Shown: positions 1 through 8,711, counted from the stretch's first letter. The stretch is 64,000 bases of DNA from Hoeflea phototrophica DFL-43 (GCF_000154705.2 NZ_CM002917.1:1382461-1446460); one strand, 5' to 3'. The notes: generated from the letters alone by a model not told the origin. A program made the numbers and translations.

Positions 1-26
1 GCTGAAATTTCGTTGGCTTGGCTCAT
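1..26 (-). CDS. xseB: Start of exodeoxyribonuclease VII small subunit (partial)
   Basis: Only the first eight codons, reading MSQANEIS, lie inside the window; the gene runs off the left edge. Its ATG follows the stop of the histone-deacetylase-like gene after a 3-nt gap (TGA GCG ATG), so the two are probably translated as one operon. In Rhizobiaceae the gene directly after this deacetylase is usually xseB, and small-subunit proteins there begin with a similar short polar leader. The identification therefore rests on gene order plus eight residues and is tentative. Confidence 0.45.
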
Positions 27-29
27 CGC

Positions 30-956
30 TCAACCCCTCTGCAGGCGCATGACATGGGCCGCCGCCGATTCGGCGAGGCCAACAAGATCATAGCCGCCTT
101 CAAGCAGGCTGACGACCCGGTTGCCCGCGGTGCGGCCCGCGATCTCCATCACCTTGCCGGTGGCCCAGTCGAAATCATCGGCCGTGAGATTGATTTCAGC
201 CAGCGGATCGCGGTGATGCGCGTCAAACCCGGCCGAAATGATGATCAGATCGGCCCGCGCCTCTTCAAGAGCCGGCAGGATGCGGGTCTTGAAGGCCTCG
301 CGGAAATGGTCGCTGCCATCATTGACCGACAGCGGCGCGTTGAAGATGTTGCCCTTGCCGGTCTCACGCAGCGCGCCGGTGCCGGGATAGAGCGGCATCT
401 GGTGGGTCGACAGATACACCACGCTGGCGTCGTCATAGAAGATGTCCTGGGTGCCGTTGCCGTGATGCACGTCCCAGTCGACAATCGCCACCCGCTCGGC
501 GCCATAGGCCTTCTGGGCATGGCGCGCCGCGATGGCTGCCTGGTTGAACAGGCAGAAGCCCATGGAACGGTTTATCTCGGCATGGTGTCCAGGCGGGCGC
601 GTGGCCACAAAGGCATTGTCGGCCTGACCGCCAAACACCGCATCAACCGCCGCCATGGCGCCGCCGACCGAAATCAGCGCAGCTTCCATAGCGCGCGGAC
701 CCGCCACCGTGTCCTCGTCGATGCGCGCCATGCCGCTTTCGGGGATCGTCGAGCGGATGCGCTCGAGATAGTTCTCGGGATGAACCGTCAGCACGGTTTC
801 CGCCGCAGCCTCCGGCGCCAGATGCCGCACCAGCGGGTTGAAATTCTCATGCTCGAACACGGCCTCAAGGGCGCGCAGCCGGTCAGGCCGCTCGGGATGC
901 CCGGCGGGTACCTCGTGTTCGAGACAGATCGGATTGGAATAATAGAACGTGGTCAT
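30..956 (-). CDS. Histone deacetylase-like zinc hydrolase (AcuC/HDAC superfamily)
   Basis: A 308-residue cytoplasmic protein of the arginase-deacetylase fold, the family of histone deacetylases, acetoin-utilisation AcuC and acetylpolyamine amidohydrolases, which remove acetyl groups from lysine or polyamines. All catalytic landmarks are visible: the PPGHHAE charge-relay histidines (124-125), the zinc ligands in DWDVHHG (D162, H164) and SAGFDAH (D245), and the EGGYD tyrosine (about 289). Length is normal for the bacterial class II-like branch. It is followed after 3 nt by the putative xseB and diverges from the YcaQ-like gene. The substrate cannot be told from sequence; protein or small-molecule deacetylation are both possible. 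Confidence 0.9.
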   Translation of the reverse strand: MTTFYYSNPICLEHEVPAGHPERPDRLRALEAVFEHENFNPLVRHLAPEAAAETVLTVHPENYLERIRSTIPESGMARIDEDTVAGPRAMEAALISVGGAMAAVDAVFGGQADNAFVATRPPGHHAEINRSMGFCLFNQAAIAARHAQKAYGAERVAIVDWDVHHGNGTQDIFYDDASVVYLSTHQMPLYPGTGALRETGKGNIFNAPLSVNDGSDHFREAFKTRILPALEEARADLIIISAGFDAHHRDPLAEINLTADDFDWATGKVMEIAGRTAGNRVVSLLEGGYDLVGLAESAAAHVMRLQRG

Positions 957-1073
957 CCATCCTATCTAGCGATCAATTGTGGCCGATGCCAGTGGTAGCG
1001 CAGAACTCGCACAGATCGCTCCGCATCAATGTCCCCTTCGGTTGAAAAACCAGGCTTATTTTTAGGGAATATT

Positions 1074-1088
1074 GAACAAAAAGCGAAC
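1074..1088 (+). promoter_or_regulatory. Candidate LexA (SOS) box, GAAC-N7-GAAC
   Basis: The sequence GAACAAAAAGCGAAC matches the direct-repeat LexA operator of alphaproteobacteria (GTTC-N7-GTTC read on the other strand). It lies 17 bp upstream of the ATG of the YcaQ-like glycosylase gene and just before a TATAGT hexamer at 1092-1097, so a bound repressor would cover the promoter. Both half sites and the 7-bp spacing are exact. A DNA repair gene downstream makes the match meaningful. Confidence 0.6.
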
Positions 1089-1105
1089 ATGTATAGTCTG
1101 AACCG

Positions 1106-2299
1106 ATGACGATTCGGCTTTCAAACACAGCGGCCCGGCGGATCTTTCTGGCCAGGCAGGGGCTTTCCGGCTCTCCGGCCCAGGCCTTGGCCAAGCAGGA
1201 TCTGCTGGAACTGATCAAGGCGATCGGTTTTGTCCAGGTCGACAGCATTTCCACGGTCGAACGCGCCCACAACCAGATCCTGTTTTCCCGCAACCAGACC
1301 TTCCGCAAACGTCATCTGGCCGCTTTGCTGGAACAGGACCGGGAACTGTTCGAGCACTGGACCCATGATGCGGCGATCCTGCCTTCGGCATTCTATCCCT
1401 ATTGGAAGCACAAGTTCATTCGCAACGAAACAACCATGCGCCAGCGCTGGACCAAATGGCACGGCGAGGACTTCGACAAGGCATTTGGCGAGACCTATGC
1501 CCATATTGTTGACAACGGTGCCGTGCTTGCCCGCGAGATAAAGCAGTCAGACCATAAATCCGGCGGCTGGTGGCAATGGCACCCCTCCAAGAAAGCGCTT
1601 GAGTACTTCTGGCACACCGGCAAGCTGGCGATCAGCGCGCGGCAGAACTTCCAGAAAGTCTATGATCTGAGCGAGCGGGTCATTCCCGCCGGTCATCTTG
1701 AGGCCGAGGTCAGCCATGACCAGTTCATCGACTGGGCCTGCCGCAGTGCGCTCGAGCGGTTGGGGTTTGCCACCCATGGTGAAATCGCCGCCTTCTGGGA
1801 TTTGGTGTCGCCCGAAGAGGCGAAAAACTGGGTCGCGGCCAACCGTGAGCAGCTTGATGAGGTCGAGATCGAATGCACCGGTGGCATCAAGCCGCGTGCC
1901 GGCTATGCGCTTGCGGGATTGTCGTCCAATCCCGATGACTGGCCCGAGCCGCCCGGCCGGGTCCGGGTGCTCAGCCCGTTCGATCCTGTTTTGCGGGACC
2001 GCAACCGGGCCGAACGCCTGTTCGGCTTCCGTTACCGTATCGAGGTTTTCGTACCGGAGGCAAAGCGCGAGTATGGCTACTATGTCTTTCCACTGCTTGA
2101 AGGGGACCGGATTATCGGCCGTATCGACATGAAGGCCGACCGCAAGGCAGGAACCCTCAACGTCACCCGGCTCTGGCTTGAACCCGGGGTGCGCGCGTCG
2201 GCCGGCCGCATGTCCAAACTCGATGCGGAGCTTGCCCGGGTGGCACGGTTTGCGGGTGTTGGGGAGATCGTCTACGCGCCGGGATGGAACGCTGGGTGA
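1106..2299 (+). CDS. YcaQ/AlkX-type winged-helix DNA glycosylase (HTH_42 family)
   Basis: A 397-residue protein of the AlkZ/YcaQ family. Characterised members are DNA glycosylases built from tandem winged helices; Escherichia coli YcaQ unhooks interstrand crosslinks and removes N7-alkylated purines. The N-terminal region has the family hallmarks: ARRIFLARQGL near residue 10, then FVQVDSI with the QxD catalytic motif at Q44 and D46, followed by VERAHNQILFSR. The length matches YcaQ (about 400). It stands alone on the plus strand, divergent from the deacetylase, and its promoter carries a LexA-like box, which supports a damage-inducible repair role. The ATG at 1106 is the first in frame after the promoter. 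Confidence 0.85.
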   Translation: MTIRLSNTAARRIFLARQGLSGSPAQALAKQDLLELIKAIGFVQVDSISTVERAHNQILFSRNQTFRKRHLAALLEQDRELFEHWTHDAAILPSAFYPYWKHKFIRNETTMRQRWTKWHGEDFDKAFGETYAHIVDNGAVLAREIKQSDHKSGGWWQWHPSKKALEYFWHTGKLAISARQNFQKVYDLSERVIPAGHLEAEVSHDQFIDWACRSALERLGFATHGEIAAFWDLVSPEEAKNWVAANREQLDEVEIECTGGIKPRAGYALAGLSSNPDDWPEPPGRVRVLSPFDPVLRDRNRAERLFGFRYRIEVFVPEAKREYGYYVFPLLEGDRIIGRIDMKADRKAGTLNVTRLWLEPGVRASAGRMSKLDAELARVARFAGVGEIVYAPGWNAG

Positions 2300-2311
2300 A
2301 GCCGTCAGATA

Positions 2312-3283
2312 TCAGGGCCTGATCACCAGCAGATCGCCGCTCCCGGTCGCGGTCACGATCTGTCCGTCAACCAGCGCAATCGCTCTGTCGATGGGGCCGG
2401 GGAGGGCGATGTCGGCTCTGTCAGACAATGGGAACCTTAGCCGGCGCCGGTCCTGCGAGGGCAGAACCAGCTCTGTCCGGCCGCCAAACTCGCCCACGGC
2501 GGAAAGATCGAGTTCGCGCGATCCGATCACGTGGTTGGAGAGATCAAGCGCAATGTCATTGCGCTCTGAAACCGCGCCATCCCTGAAATTGAGCGCAAAC
2601 AGCCGCCCGCCGATATGCGGCGTCCGCACGCCATAGATCGTAAAGCCGCCATCCGGGCGTGGAACCAGACCGGCAATGTTGAGCCAGCGGTTGGGACGGC
2701 CGTTTTCGCTGCCGGCAGCCAGTTCGCGCAAATCACCATCGGCAAGGCCGTAGATCGCCACGCCACCACCGCCGGTGCGAGAAGCCCGTAGTGTGATGAT
2801 CTCGTTGGTGCCGTTGCCGTCCAGATCTGCAATGCGGGGCGTGATGTCCTCGAACACCTGCGCCTCGGGCAGGATGAGCTCCAGCTCCCGCCCGTCCTGA
2901 GTGGCGACCACCAGCGAGCCCGCTTCAATTGCGTCTCCCAGCACTCCATGGGCGTAGCGATTTGTGGGCCGTGCATACCAGGCTCGGCTGATGTCGCCGG
3001 ACGGGGCCGTTGCGATCTCTCCATCGGGAAGCCCGTTGGCCGGTGCGGGTTTTGGGCCGGTTGGCGCTGTGGCCGGGACCACGCACAAGCCGATGGGATC
3101 GGAGCAGGGCACGATGGCCTGATAACGCTCACCCGCGTACACCAGCGCGCCGTCGCCGGTCTCAATGACACGCTGCACCGGCGCGTCTGTCTCAAGCTTT
3201 TGAACCGTCTGGGCGAGGCTAGAGGGCGCCGGCAATACGGCCAGCAGCGCCAGACTGATCAATGTCTGGCGCGCCCTTCGCAT
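2312..3283 (-). CDS. Secreted FG-GAP/VCBS-like repeat protein, unknown function
   Basis: A 323-residue exported protein with a signal peptide (MRRARQTLISLALLAVLPAP, then AQ cleavage context near residue 25). The mature part looks like a beta-propeller: short repeats with a calcium-loop-like DLDGNGTNEI around residue 155 that is typical of FG-GAP/VCBS repeats. No catalytic motif is apparent. Its ATG overlaps the stop codon of ribB in a TGATG arrangement, so translation is probably coupled to ribB and the protein belongs to the aroC-ribB transcript. A link to riboflavin metabolism is not implied by the domain itself. The gene ends tail-to-tail with the YcaQ-like gene, 12 bp away. Confidence 0.75.
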   Translation of the reverse strand: MRRARQTLISLALLAVLPAPSSLAQTVQKLETDAPVQRVIETGDGALVYAGERYQAIVPCSDPIGLCVVPATAPTGPKPAPANGLPDGEIATAPSGDISRAWYARPTNRYAHGVLGDAIEAGSLVVATQDGRELELILPEAQVFEDITPRIADLDGNGTNEIITLRASRTGGGGVAIYGLADGDLRELAAGSENGRPNRWLNIAGLVPRPDGGFTIYGVRTPHIGGRLFALNFRDGAVSERNDIALDLSNHVIGSRELDLSAVGEFGGRTELVLPSQDRRRLRFPLSDRADIALPGPIDRAIALVDGQIVTATGSGDLLVIRP

Positions 3284-4383
3284 CAGATGATTTCGGTCGA
3301 GGAGATCTGGATGCCGAAGCCTTCCAGCCCCACATAGTGGCGCTCACGCGAAGCGTAGAGCTTGATCGAGGAAATGCCGAGATCCTTCAGGATCTGCGCG
3401 CCAAGCCCGATTTCCAGCCATTCGTCATCGCGCGCCTGGGCCTCGGCATGGCCTTCGCCTTCGATGATGGGGCTGCGCCGCGAAGCCTGCTTGCCGACGC
3501 CAACCGAGCCTTCGCGCAGATAGACGATCGCGCCACGCCCTTCCTTGGCCATGCGCTGCATGATCGCCGTCATCGGTGCTTCGCTGGAGAACACGTCATC
3601 AACCACGGATTCGAGATGCAGCCTGACCGGCACATCGACGCCGTCGCGAATGTCTCCGAAAACAACTGCCAGATGATGCATCGGATCCCAGGGCAGCTTG
3701 TAGGAATAGGCCTTGGCCTTGCCCGCGACGGTCTCGACCTCGAAGCTGTCGATGTGCTCGATCAATGTTTCCTTGCGCTGGCGGTAGGCGATGAGGTCTG
3801 CCACCGACACCTGCTTGAGGCCGTGCTTGACGGAAAACGCGTCCACCTGCTCGCCGCGGGTGACGGTTCCATCATCATTGACCAGCTCGCAGATCACCGC
3901 AATCGGCGGCAGACCGGCGAGCTTGCAGAGGTCCACGGCGGCTTCGGTATGGCCCGAGCGCATCAGCACGCCGCCCTCCCGCGCCACCAGCGGGAAGATG
4001 TGGCCGGGGCGGGTAAAGTCGCTGGCGCCGGCATTGGGATTGGCAAGATTGCGCGCTGTCAGCGTCCGGTCATCGGCGGAAATGCCGGTGGTGGTGCCGT
4101 GCTTGTAGTCGACCGAAACCGTAAACGCCGTCGTGTGGGCCGAATCATTGTCGGCGACCATCGCCGGAAGGTTCAGCCGCTTGGCTTCCTCGCGCGGCAT
4201 CGGCGTGCAGACGATGCCCGATGAATGGCGCACGATGAAGGCCATCTTCTCAGGCGTGCAATGCACAGCAGCGACAATCAGGTCGCCTTCATTCTCGCGG
4301 CCGCCATCATCGGTGACAACAACCATTTCGCCGGCTTCCATGGCGCGGATGGCTTCAACAACACGGGTTTGATCATAGGACAT
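3283..4383 (-). CDS. ribB: 3,4-dihydroxy-2-butanone-4-phosphate synthase with degenerate GTP cyclohydrolase II domain
   Basis: A 366-residue cytoplasmic enzyme that converts ribulose 5-phosphate to the four-carbon precursor of riboflavin. The N-terminal 200 residues are a complete RibB domain: RENEGDL with the metal-binding Glu30, TRPGHIFPL near 125-133 and SGHTEAAVDL near 143-152. The C-terminal half is RibA-like, but where active GTP cyclohydrolase II has a three-cysteine zinc site it reads VRLHLESVVDDVFSSEAP, with no cysteine, so GTP cyclohydrolase activity is unlikely. Such RibBA fusions with a dead RibA half are common in rhizobia. It starts 12 bp after aroC and its stop overlaps the next start. 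Confidence 0.92.
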   Translation of the reverse strand: MSYDQTRVVEAIRAMEAGEMVVVTDDGGRENEGDLIVAAVHCTPEKMAFIVRHSSGIVCTPMPREEAKRLNLPAMVADNDSAHTTAFTVSVDYKHGTTTGISADDRTLTARNLANPNAGASDFTRPGHIFPLVAREGGVLMRSGHTEAAVDLCKLAGLPPIAVICELVNDDGTVTRGEQVDAFSVKHGLKQVSVADLIAYRQRKETLIEHIDSFEVETVAGKAKAYSYKLPWDPMHHLAVVFGDIRDGVDVPVRLHLESVVDDVFSSEAPMTAIMQRMAKEGRGAIVYLREGSVGVGKQASRRSPIIEGEGHAEAQARDDEWLEIGLGAQILKDLGISSIKLYASRERHYVGLEGFGIQISSTEII

Positions 4384-4395
4384 GGTAATATGCTT

Positions 4396-5490
4396 TCAGT
4401 CGAGGCGGCCGGTCTGGCCGCGGTCTCTCAGATAGTGATCCGCGATCACGCAGGCCACCATGGCCTCGCCGATCGGGACGGCGCGGATGCCCACACAGGG
4501 GTCATGCCGGCCTTTGGTTCGCACATCCACCTCATTGCCGTCGGCGTCGATCGAACGCCGGTCATTGAGAATGGATGAGGTGGGTTTGACGGCAAAGCGG
4601 GCAACAACGGGCTGCCCGGTGGATATCCCACCCAGAATGCCGCCCGCATTGTTGGACAGGAAAACGGGCTTGCCGTCTTCGCCAATGCGCATCTCGTCGG
4701 CATTTTCCTCGCCCGAAATCCGCGCGGCCTCGAAACCGTTGCCGATCTCGACACCCTTGACCGCGTTGATCGACATCAGATTTGCGGCGATGTCCTGATC
4801 AAGCTTGGCATAGATCGGCGCGCCGAGCCCGGCGGGCACATTGTCGGCCACCACCTCGATCACCGCGCCGACGGAAGAGCCCGACTTGCGGATGCCGTCG
4901 AGATACTCTTCCCAGACGGGAACGATCTCCGGGTCGGGCGCGAAGAACGGATTGGTGTCGACCACCGACCAGTCCCAGTTATCGCGGTTGATCCTGTGTT
5001 CGCCGATCTGCACCAGCGCCGCCCGCACGTTCACACCTGGAACGACCAGCCGCGCCAGGCCACCCGCGGCCACCCGGGCGGCGGTCTCGCGTGCCGAGGA
5101 GCGGCCGCCACCGCGATAGTCGCGCACGCCGTATTTGACGTCATAGGTGAAATCGGCATGGCCGGGCCGGTAGCGCTTGGCGATGTCGGAGTAGTCCTTG
5201 GAGCGCTGGTCGGTGTTCTCGATCAGCATTGAAACCGGCGTTCCGGTTGTCACCATCGTGCCGTCATCCTCGAGCATGACGCCCGACAGCACCTTCACAA
5301 GGTCGGCTTCGCGGCGCTGGGTGACGAAGCGGGACTGTCCCGGCTTGCGCTTGTCCATCCAGTGCTGCAGCGAGTCCTGGGTAAACCGCAGTCCGGGGGG
5401 GCAGCCGTCCACAACGCAGCCCAATGCCGGCCCGTGGCTTTCGCCCCAGGTGGTGACGCGGAACAGATGGCCGAAAGTATTGTGCGACAT
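4396..5490 (-). CDS. aroC: Chorismate synthase
   Basis: A 364-residue enzyme that forms chorismate from 5-enolpyruvylshikimate 3-phosphate using reduced FMN, the last shared step of aromatic amino acid synthesis. Family signatures are present: [10 protein letters not shown] close to the N-terminus (residues 15-24), [16 protein letters not shown] near 105-120 and [20 protein letters not shown] right after it. Length equals the usual bacterial enzyme. It is first in a minus-strand cluster aroC-ribB-repeat protein. Since chorismate synthase needs FMN, grouping with the riboflavin gene ribB makes biochemical sense. Confidence 0.97.
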   Translation of the reverse strand: MSHNTFGHLFRVTTWGESHGPALGCVVDGCPPGLRFTQDSLQHWMDKRKPGQSRFVTQRREADLVKVLSGVMLEDDGTMVTTGTPVSMLIENTDQRSKDYSDIAKRYRPGHADFTYDVKYGVRDYRGGGRSSARETAARVAAGGLARLVVPGVNVRAALVQIGEHRINRDNWDWSVVDTNPFFAPDPEIVPVWEEYLDGIRKSGSSVGAVIEVVADNVPAGLGAPIYAKLDQDIAANLMSINAVKGVEIGNGFEAARISGEENADEMRIGEDGKPVFLSNNAGGILGGISTGQPVVARFAVKPTSSILNDRRSIDADGNEVDVRTKGRHDPCVGIRAVPIGEAMVACVIADHYLRDRGQTGRLD

Positions 5491-5617
5491 GCGGGCGAAC
5501 CGTGGAGTTTGCGCGGGATCATGCCCGCTTGATGAGTTTGGCGTGACTTCTAGAGGAAATCAGGGCCTTGGGGGAAGTCTTTTTGTTCACAGTGTGTCTC
5601 AGGTTCGTCGAATTCGT

Positions 5618-5638
5618 TGACATCACAATTCATTGTCA
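5618..5638. promoter_or_regulatory. Inverted repeat TGACA-N11-TGTCA in aroC/DUF1344 intergenic region
   Basis: Five-base arms TGACA (5618-5622) and TGTCA (5634-5638) flank an AT-rich 11-bp spacer. The left arm is part of a perfect TTGACA hexamer (5617-5622) that could be a -35 element for the DUF1344 gene starting at 5714, although no good -10 follows at 17 bp. An operator role is an inference; short arms of this kind also arise by chance. Confidence 0.25.
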
Positions 5639-5713
5639 TTCACATGGTGACGTTAATTCGCCACATTCAGCGCCTTGAAGGTGCGCATAGATTATTTGAG
5701 CAGGGACTTCAAA

Positions 5714-5974
5714 ATGCGTATTGCGATTTCCGCCTTGTTGGGCGTTGCAGCCATGTTCGCATCCTTCTCCGCATGGGCGCAGAGCGCTGATGTCGAGGGA
5801 ACAATAACGGATGTTTCGACCGCAGAACTGACCATCAGCCTGAATGACGGACAAGTCTACCAGGCCCCTTCCGAATTCAATTTTGAAGGGCTGGCGTCAG
5901 GCGTGAAGGTTCTGGTGTTTTACACCGAGGTCAATGGCAAGCGGATGATCAACGATCTCGAACTGGTCGAGTGA
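5714..5974 (+). CDS. Small periplasmic DUF1344-family protein
   Basis: An 86-residue protein with a clear signal peptide (MRIAISALLGVAAMFASFSA, cleavage after AWAQ near residue 22-23) and a short mature domain rich in beta strands, ending GKRMINDLELVE. This matches DUF1344, small exported proteins found mainly in Rhizobiales and without known function. I chose the ATG at 5714 because a strong ribosome site (AGGGA) lies 7 nt before it; a longer in-frame reading from a TTG at 5675 would bury the signal peptide. It is convergent with the histidine phosphatase. Confidence 0.75.
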   Translation: MRIAISALLGVAAMFASFSAWAQSADVEGTITDVSTAELTISLNDGQVYQAPSEFNFEGLASGVKVLVFYTEVNGKRMINDLELVE

Positions 5975-6006
5975 TTTCTGCCTATCGGCGCTGCCATTGA
6001 GCCGAA

Positions 6007-6594
6007 TCAGATCCAGCCGATCTGACCGCCATCAATCTTCAAAATCCGGTCCTGCGGAATATCGACCACCGCTGCGTCTTCATCGGGAACCTTGCCGATG
6101 CGCTGAAACAGCGTCCGGATCACGCCGCCATGAGCAACGCAAATTGTGGGCCGGTCCACACTCGCCAGGAACTTGTCGGTGCGCTCGGCCAGCATGGCGT
6201 AGCTCTCGGCACTATCGCCAGGTGGGCGAAAGCGCCATTTGCCGCGCTCGCGCTCCTTGATCAAGTGCGGCGAGTGCTCGCCGACTTCGCTCAGGGTCTG
6301 GCCTTCCCAGTCGCCAAACGACAATTCGATCAAGAGCGGATCCGTCCTGTAGCCGTCCGGGACAAGGCCTGCAGCGGTGCGGACCAGTTCCATGGTTTCG
6401 CGGGTGCGCGACATCGGGCTTGAAACCCACTCGAATCCGTCCAGCGGCAGCTCCAGTGGCATTGCGGCAAGGGTCTGGCCATTTGCTCTCGCCTGACCGC
6501 GCCCCGTGTCGTTGAGCGGAATATCACGCGCGCCCTGAAGCCGTTCTTCCCGATTGTAATCGGTCTGACCGTGGCGGATCATGTAAAGGAGCAT
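6007..6594 (-). CDS. Histidine phosphatase family protein (phosphoglycerate mutase-like)
   Basis: A 195-residue cytoplasmic protein of the branch-1 histidine phosphatase superfamily. The phospho-acceptor RHG motif sits at the start (MIRHGQTDYN, His8), followed by LQGARDIPLNDTGRGQA; the second catalytic histidine is in CVAHGGVIRTLF near residue 155, and the acid residue in ELSFGDWEGQ. The members dephosphorylate varied small molecules; cofactor-dependent glycolytic mutase is less likely at this length. It lies 36 bp after fabI on the same strand and is probably co-transcribed with it, an order conserved in rhizobia. Confidence 0.85.
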   Translation of the reverse strand: MLLYMIRHGQTDYNREERLQGARDIPLNDTGRGQARANGQTLAAMPLELPLDGFEWVSSPMSRTRETMELVRTAAGLVPDGYRTDPLLIELSFGDWEGQTLSEVGEHSPHLIKERERGKWRFRPPGDSAESYAMLAERTDKFLASVDRPTICVAHGGVIRTLFQRIGKVPDEDAAVVDIPQDRILKIDGGQIGWI

Positions 6595-6630
6595 ATCAGG
6601 CTCTCGATTGGGAACGTGGGGCCTTCGATC

Positions 6631-7443
6631 CTAAACGACACTTATGTCAGGTGCATCAACCGCTTTCATGCCGACCGTGTGGTAGCCCGAATCGACATGA
6701 AGAATCTCGCCGGTCACGCCGCGCGAGAGATCTGACACCAGATACATTGCCGAATCGCCCACTTCATCGATGGTGACCGTGCGCTTGAGCGGCGAGTTGT
6801 ACTCGTTCCACTTCAGGATATAGCGGAAGTCGCCGATCCCGGAGGCGGCAAGCGTCTTGATCGGGCCGGCTGAAATCGCATTGACACGAATGTTGGAGGC
6901 GCCCAGATCAACAGCCAGGTAGCGAACGCTGGCCTCTAGGGCTGCTTTTGCAACACCCATCACGTTGTAGTGCGGCATCACCTTCTCGGCGCCGTAATAG
7001 GTCAGCGTCAGGATCGAACCGCCGTCAACCATCAGCGGTTCGGCGCGCTTGGCGACGGCAGTCAGCGAATAGACCGAAATGTCCATCGTGCGGTTGAAGT
7101 TTTCGCGGCTGGTCTCGACGTAACGGCCGGTCAATTCATCCTTGTCGGAGAATGCGATGGCGTGAACCACGAAATCGAGCTTGCCCCATTTCGCTTCAAG
7201 TTCGGCAAAAACCGCGTCAATGCTGTCAAGATCGGTGACATCGCAATGCCCGGCGACAATTGCGCCCAGATCTGCGGCCAGCGGTTCCACGCGCTTCTTG
7301 AGCGCCTCGCCCTGATAGGTCAGAGCCAGTTCAGCGCCAGCGTCGGCGCAGGCCCTGGCGATGCCCCAAGCAATCGAACGATTGTTGGCCACGCCCATTA
7401 TCAGGCCGCGTTTGCCTTTCATCAGGCCGGAAGTGTCAGCCAT
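6631..7443 (-). CDS. fabI: Enoyl-[acyl-carrier-protein] reductase (NADH)
   Basis: A 270-residue short-chain dehydrogenase that reduces the trans-2 double bond in each round of type II fatty acid synthesis. The divergent FabI nucleotide motif is present (GLIMGVANNRSIAWGIA, residues 13-29) as is the catalytic Tyr-x6-Lys pair in HYNVMGVAKAA (Y159, K166) with the second conserved tyrosine pair near 149-150. The start at 7443 is preferred over an upstream in-frame ATG at 7500 because GAGGGAG lies 8 nt before it and the protein then begins as other rhizobial FabIs do. The histidine phosphatase follows on the same strand. Confidence 0.95.
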   Translation of the reverse strand: MADTSGLMKGKRGLIMGVANNRSIAWGIARACADAGAELALTYQGEALKKRVEPLAADLGAIVAGHCDVTDLDSIDAVFAELEAKWGKLDFVVHAIAFSDKDELTGRYVETSRENFNRTMDISVYSLTAVAKRAEPLMVDGGSILTLTYYGAEKVMPHYNVMGVAKAALEASVRYLAVDLGASNIRVNAISAGPIKTLAASGIGDFRYILKWNEYNSPLKRTVTIDEVGDSAMYLVSDLSRGVTGEILHVDSGYHTVGMKAVDAPDISVV

Positions 7444-7556
7444 TGCAGTCTCCCTCGAAATCATCGCGCTGGCTATGGCACACAGCGCCATATGCTGCAA
7501 GCCGCAGCCATCTTCTATGATGGATCACAACTGATTTCCCCCAATAACTGAGGGCA

Positions 7557-8604
7557 TTACATAAACCATGACCGCCGGTTTGAGCGCATCAAGTCTATCA
7601 AACGGGAATCTGGCTTCTCGGGCAACAATACCCTGAGATGAACATGCAGAGCCGCGCGCTCGCCATCGGCTGAGGGAAGTCCCTTTCCGGGGATACGGAG
7701 CACCGTGTCGGAGCCCGACCATTCCGGTATGGTGATGCGCACCGGACCGTCAAGGCTCATGAAAACGAAAGAGCCGCCGAGAACCGCTTCAGTCAGACTG
7801 ATTGCGTGTTCGCCATGCAAATCTGCGCCGGCAGCGCGCATCCGGGGATGCTGCGCATGCCGAAGGGTGACAAGAATGTCGCCAAAGGCGTCAGGATCAG
7901 GCGATGGCACCCGGACCTCGGTGCCATCCAGGGTGCCCGGAGGCGATGTGAAGCTCACTGTATGGACATCGCCGAACACGATTTCTCCGCGATACCCCGT
8001 CAAAGCGGTTTCAAGCGGGATTTCGATCTGCTGATTGGTGAGCGGCGTATCCGATTGCGCGGCGTGCGAATGGTGCCGGCTTTTCCATTTCGCGAACAGC
8101 TCATCGAGAGCATCAAGCGGGTCCTCGTCCAGTCCCGGCGCATCCGCACGCTTGCGTTCATTTGTGCTTCCGGTGTCCTGGTCGCTCTGGCGGGCCTGCT
8201 TCGCGGCGGCTTCCCCAGAAGATGTGGACGACCATTTCCTCAAAACTGGCTTCATCGGCTGCGTCTTGCGTCTGTGTTTCGGTGTCTTCGCCGTCGTTTT
8301 TGGGGGTGCGGGTTTTGGAGCGGGATTTGCGGGATGCGGAGAATGGATTGATGCTGAACCCGCGGGCCGGCTTCGGCCGCCGGCGGCCGCGTGCATCCAC
8401 TTCACCCTTGTCGAACTTGATCCGGAGATCCGAATCCATCAGCAGCTTGTAGGCCTGCGCGATCTCTGCAAACCGTACGCCTGCACGCGGGTCATCCGGC
8501 TTCTGGTCCGGATGCCAGTGCTTCGCGAGTTGCCTGAAGGCACTCTTGATTTCGTCTACGCTGGCGGTCTGGGTGACGCCGAGCACCGTGTACGGATTAC
8601 GCAT
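7557..8604 (-). pseudogene. DnaJ-family co-chaperone (J domain + DnaJ C-terminal domain) interrupted by a frameshift
   Basis: Two overlapping frames encode the halves of one rhizobial J-protein. The first (from ATG 8604, frame ending at 8158) holds the J domain, MRNPYTVLGV with the HPD motif in KHWHPDQKPD, and the linker up to EEMVVHIF. The second (to 7557) resumes at GEAAAKQARQ and carries the DnaJ C-terminal substrate-binding domain. There is no zinc finger, so it is CbpA-like. The break maps to TTCTGGGGAA on the minus strand: removing one base (for example the T opposite 8217) restores a single frame of 348 residues. It may be a real pseudogene, a programmed shift or a sequencing error. 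The lower part reads without further disruption. Confidence 0.75.
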
Positions 8605-8711
8605 GGAACTTTCCCGTATGGGCATCGTACGACAAACCTAGCGACGATTTGCTAACCATCCGTGTATGAAAGCGAGTTTGCGGGAAAAACCGCCAGGGCC
8701 GCTGTCGGGCC

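Noticed and set aside
18..998. 326-codon plus-strand frame opposite the deacetylase gene
   Set aside because: The minus-strand reading has all catalytic motifs of a zinc deacetylase; the plus frame has none.
4384..4395. FMN riboswitch before ribB
   Set aside because: Only 12 bp separate aroC and ribB, too short for the element, and nothing like it is seen before aroC.
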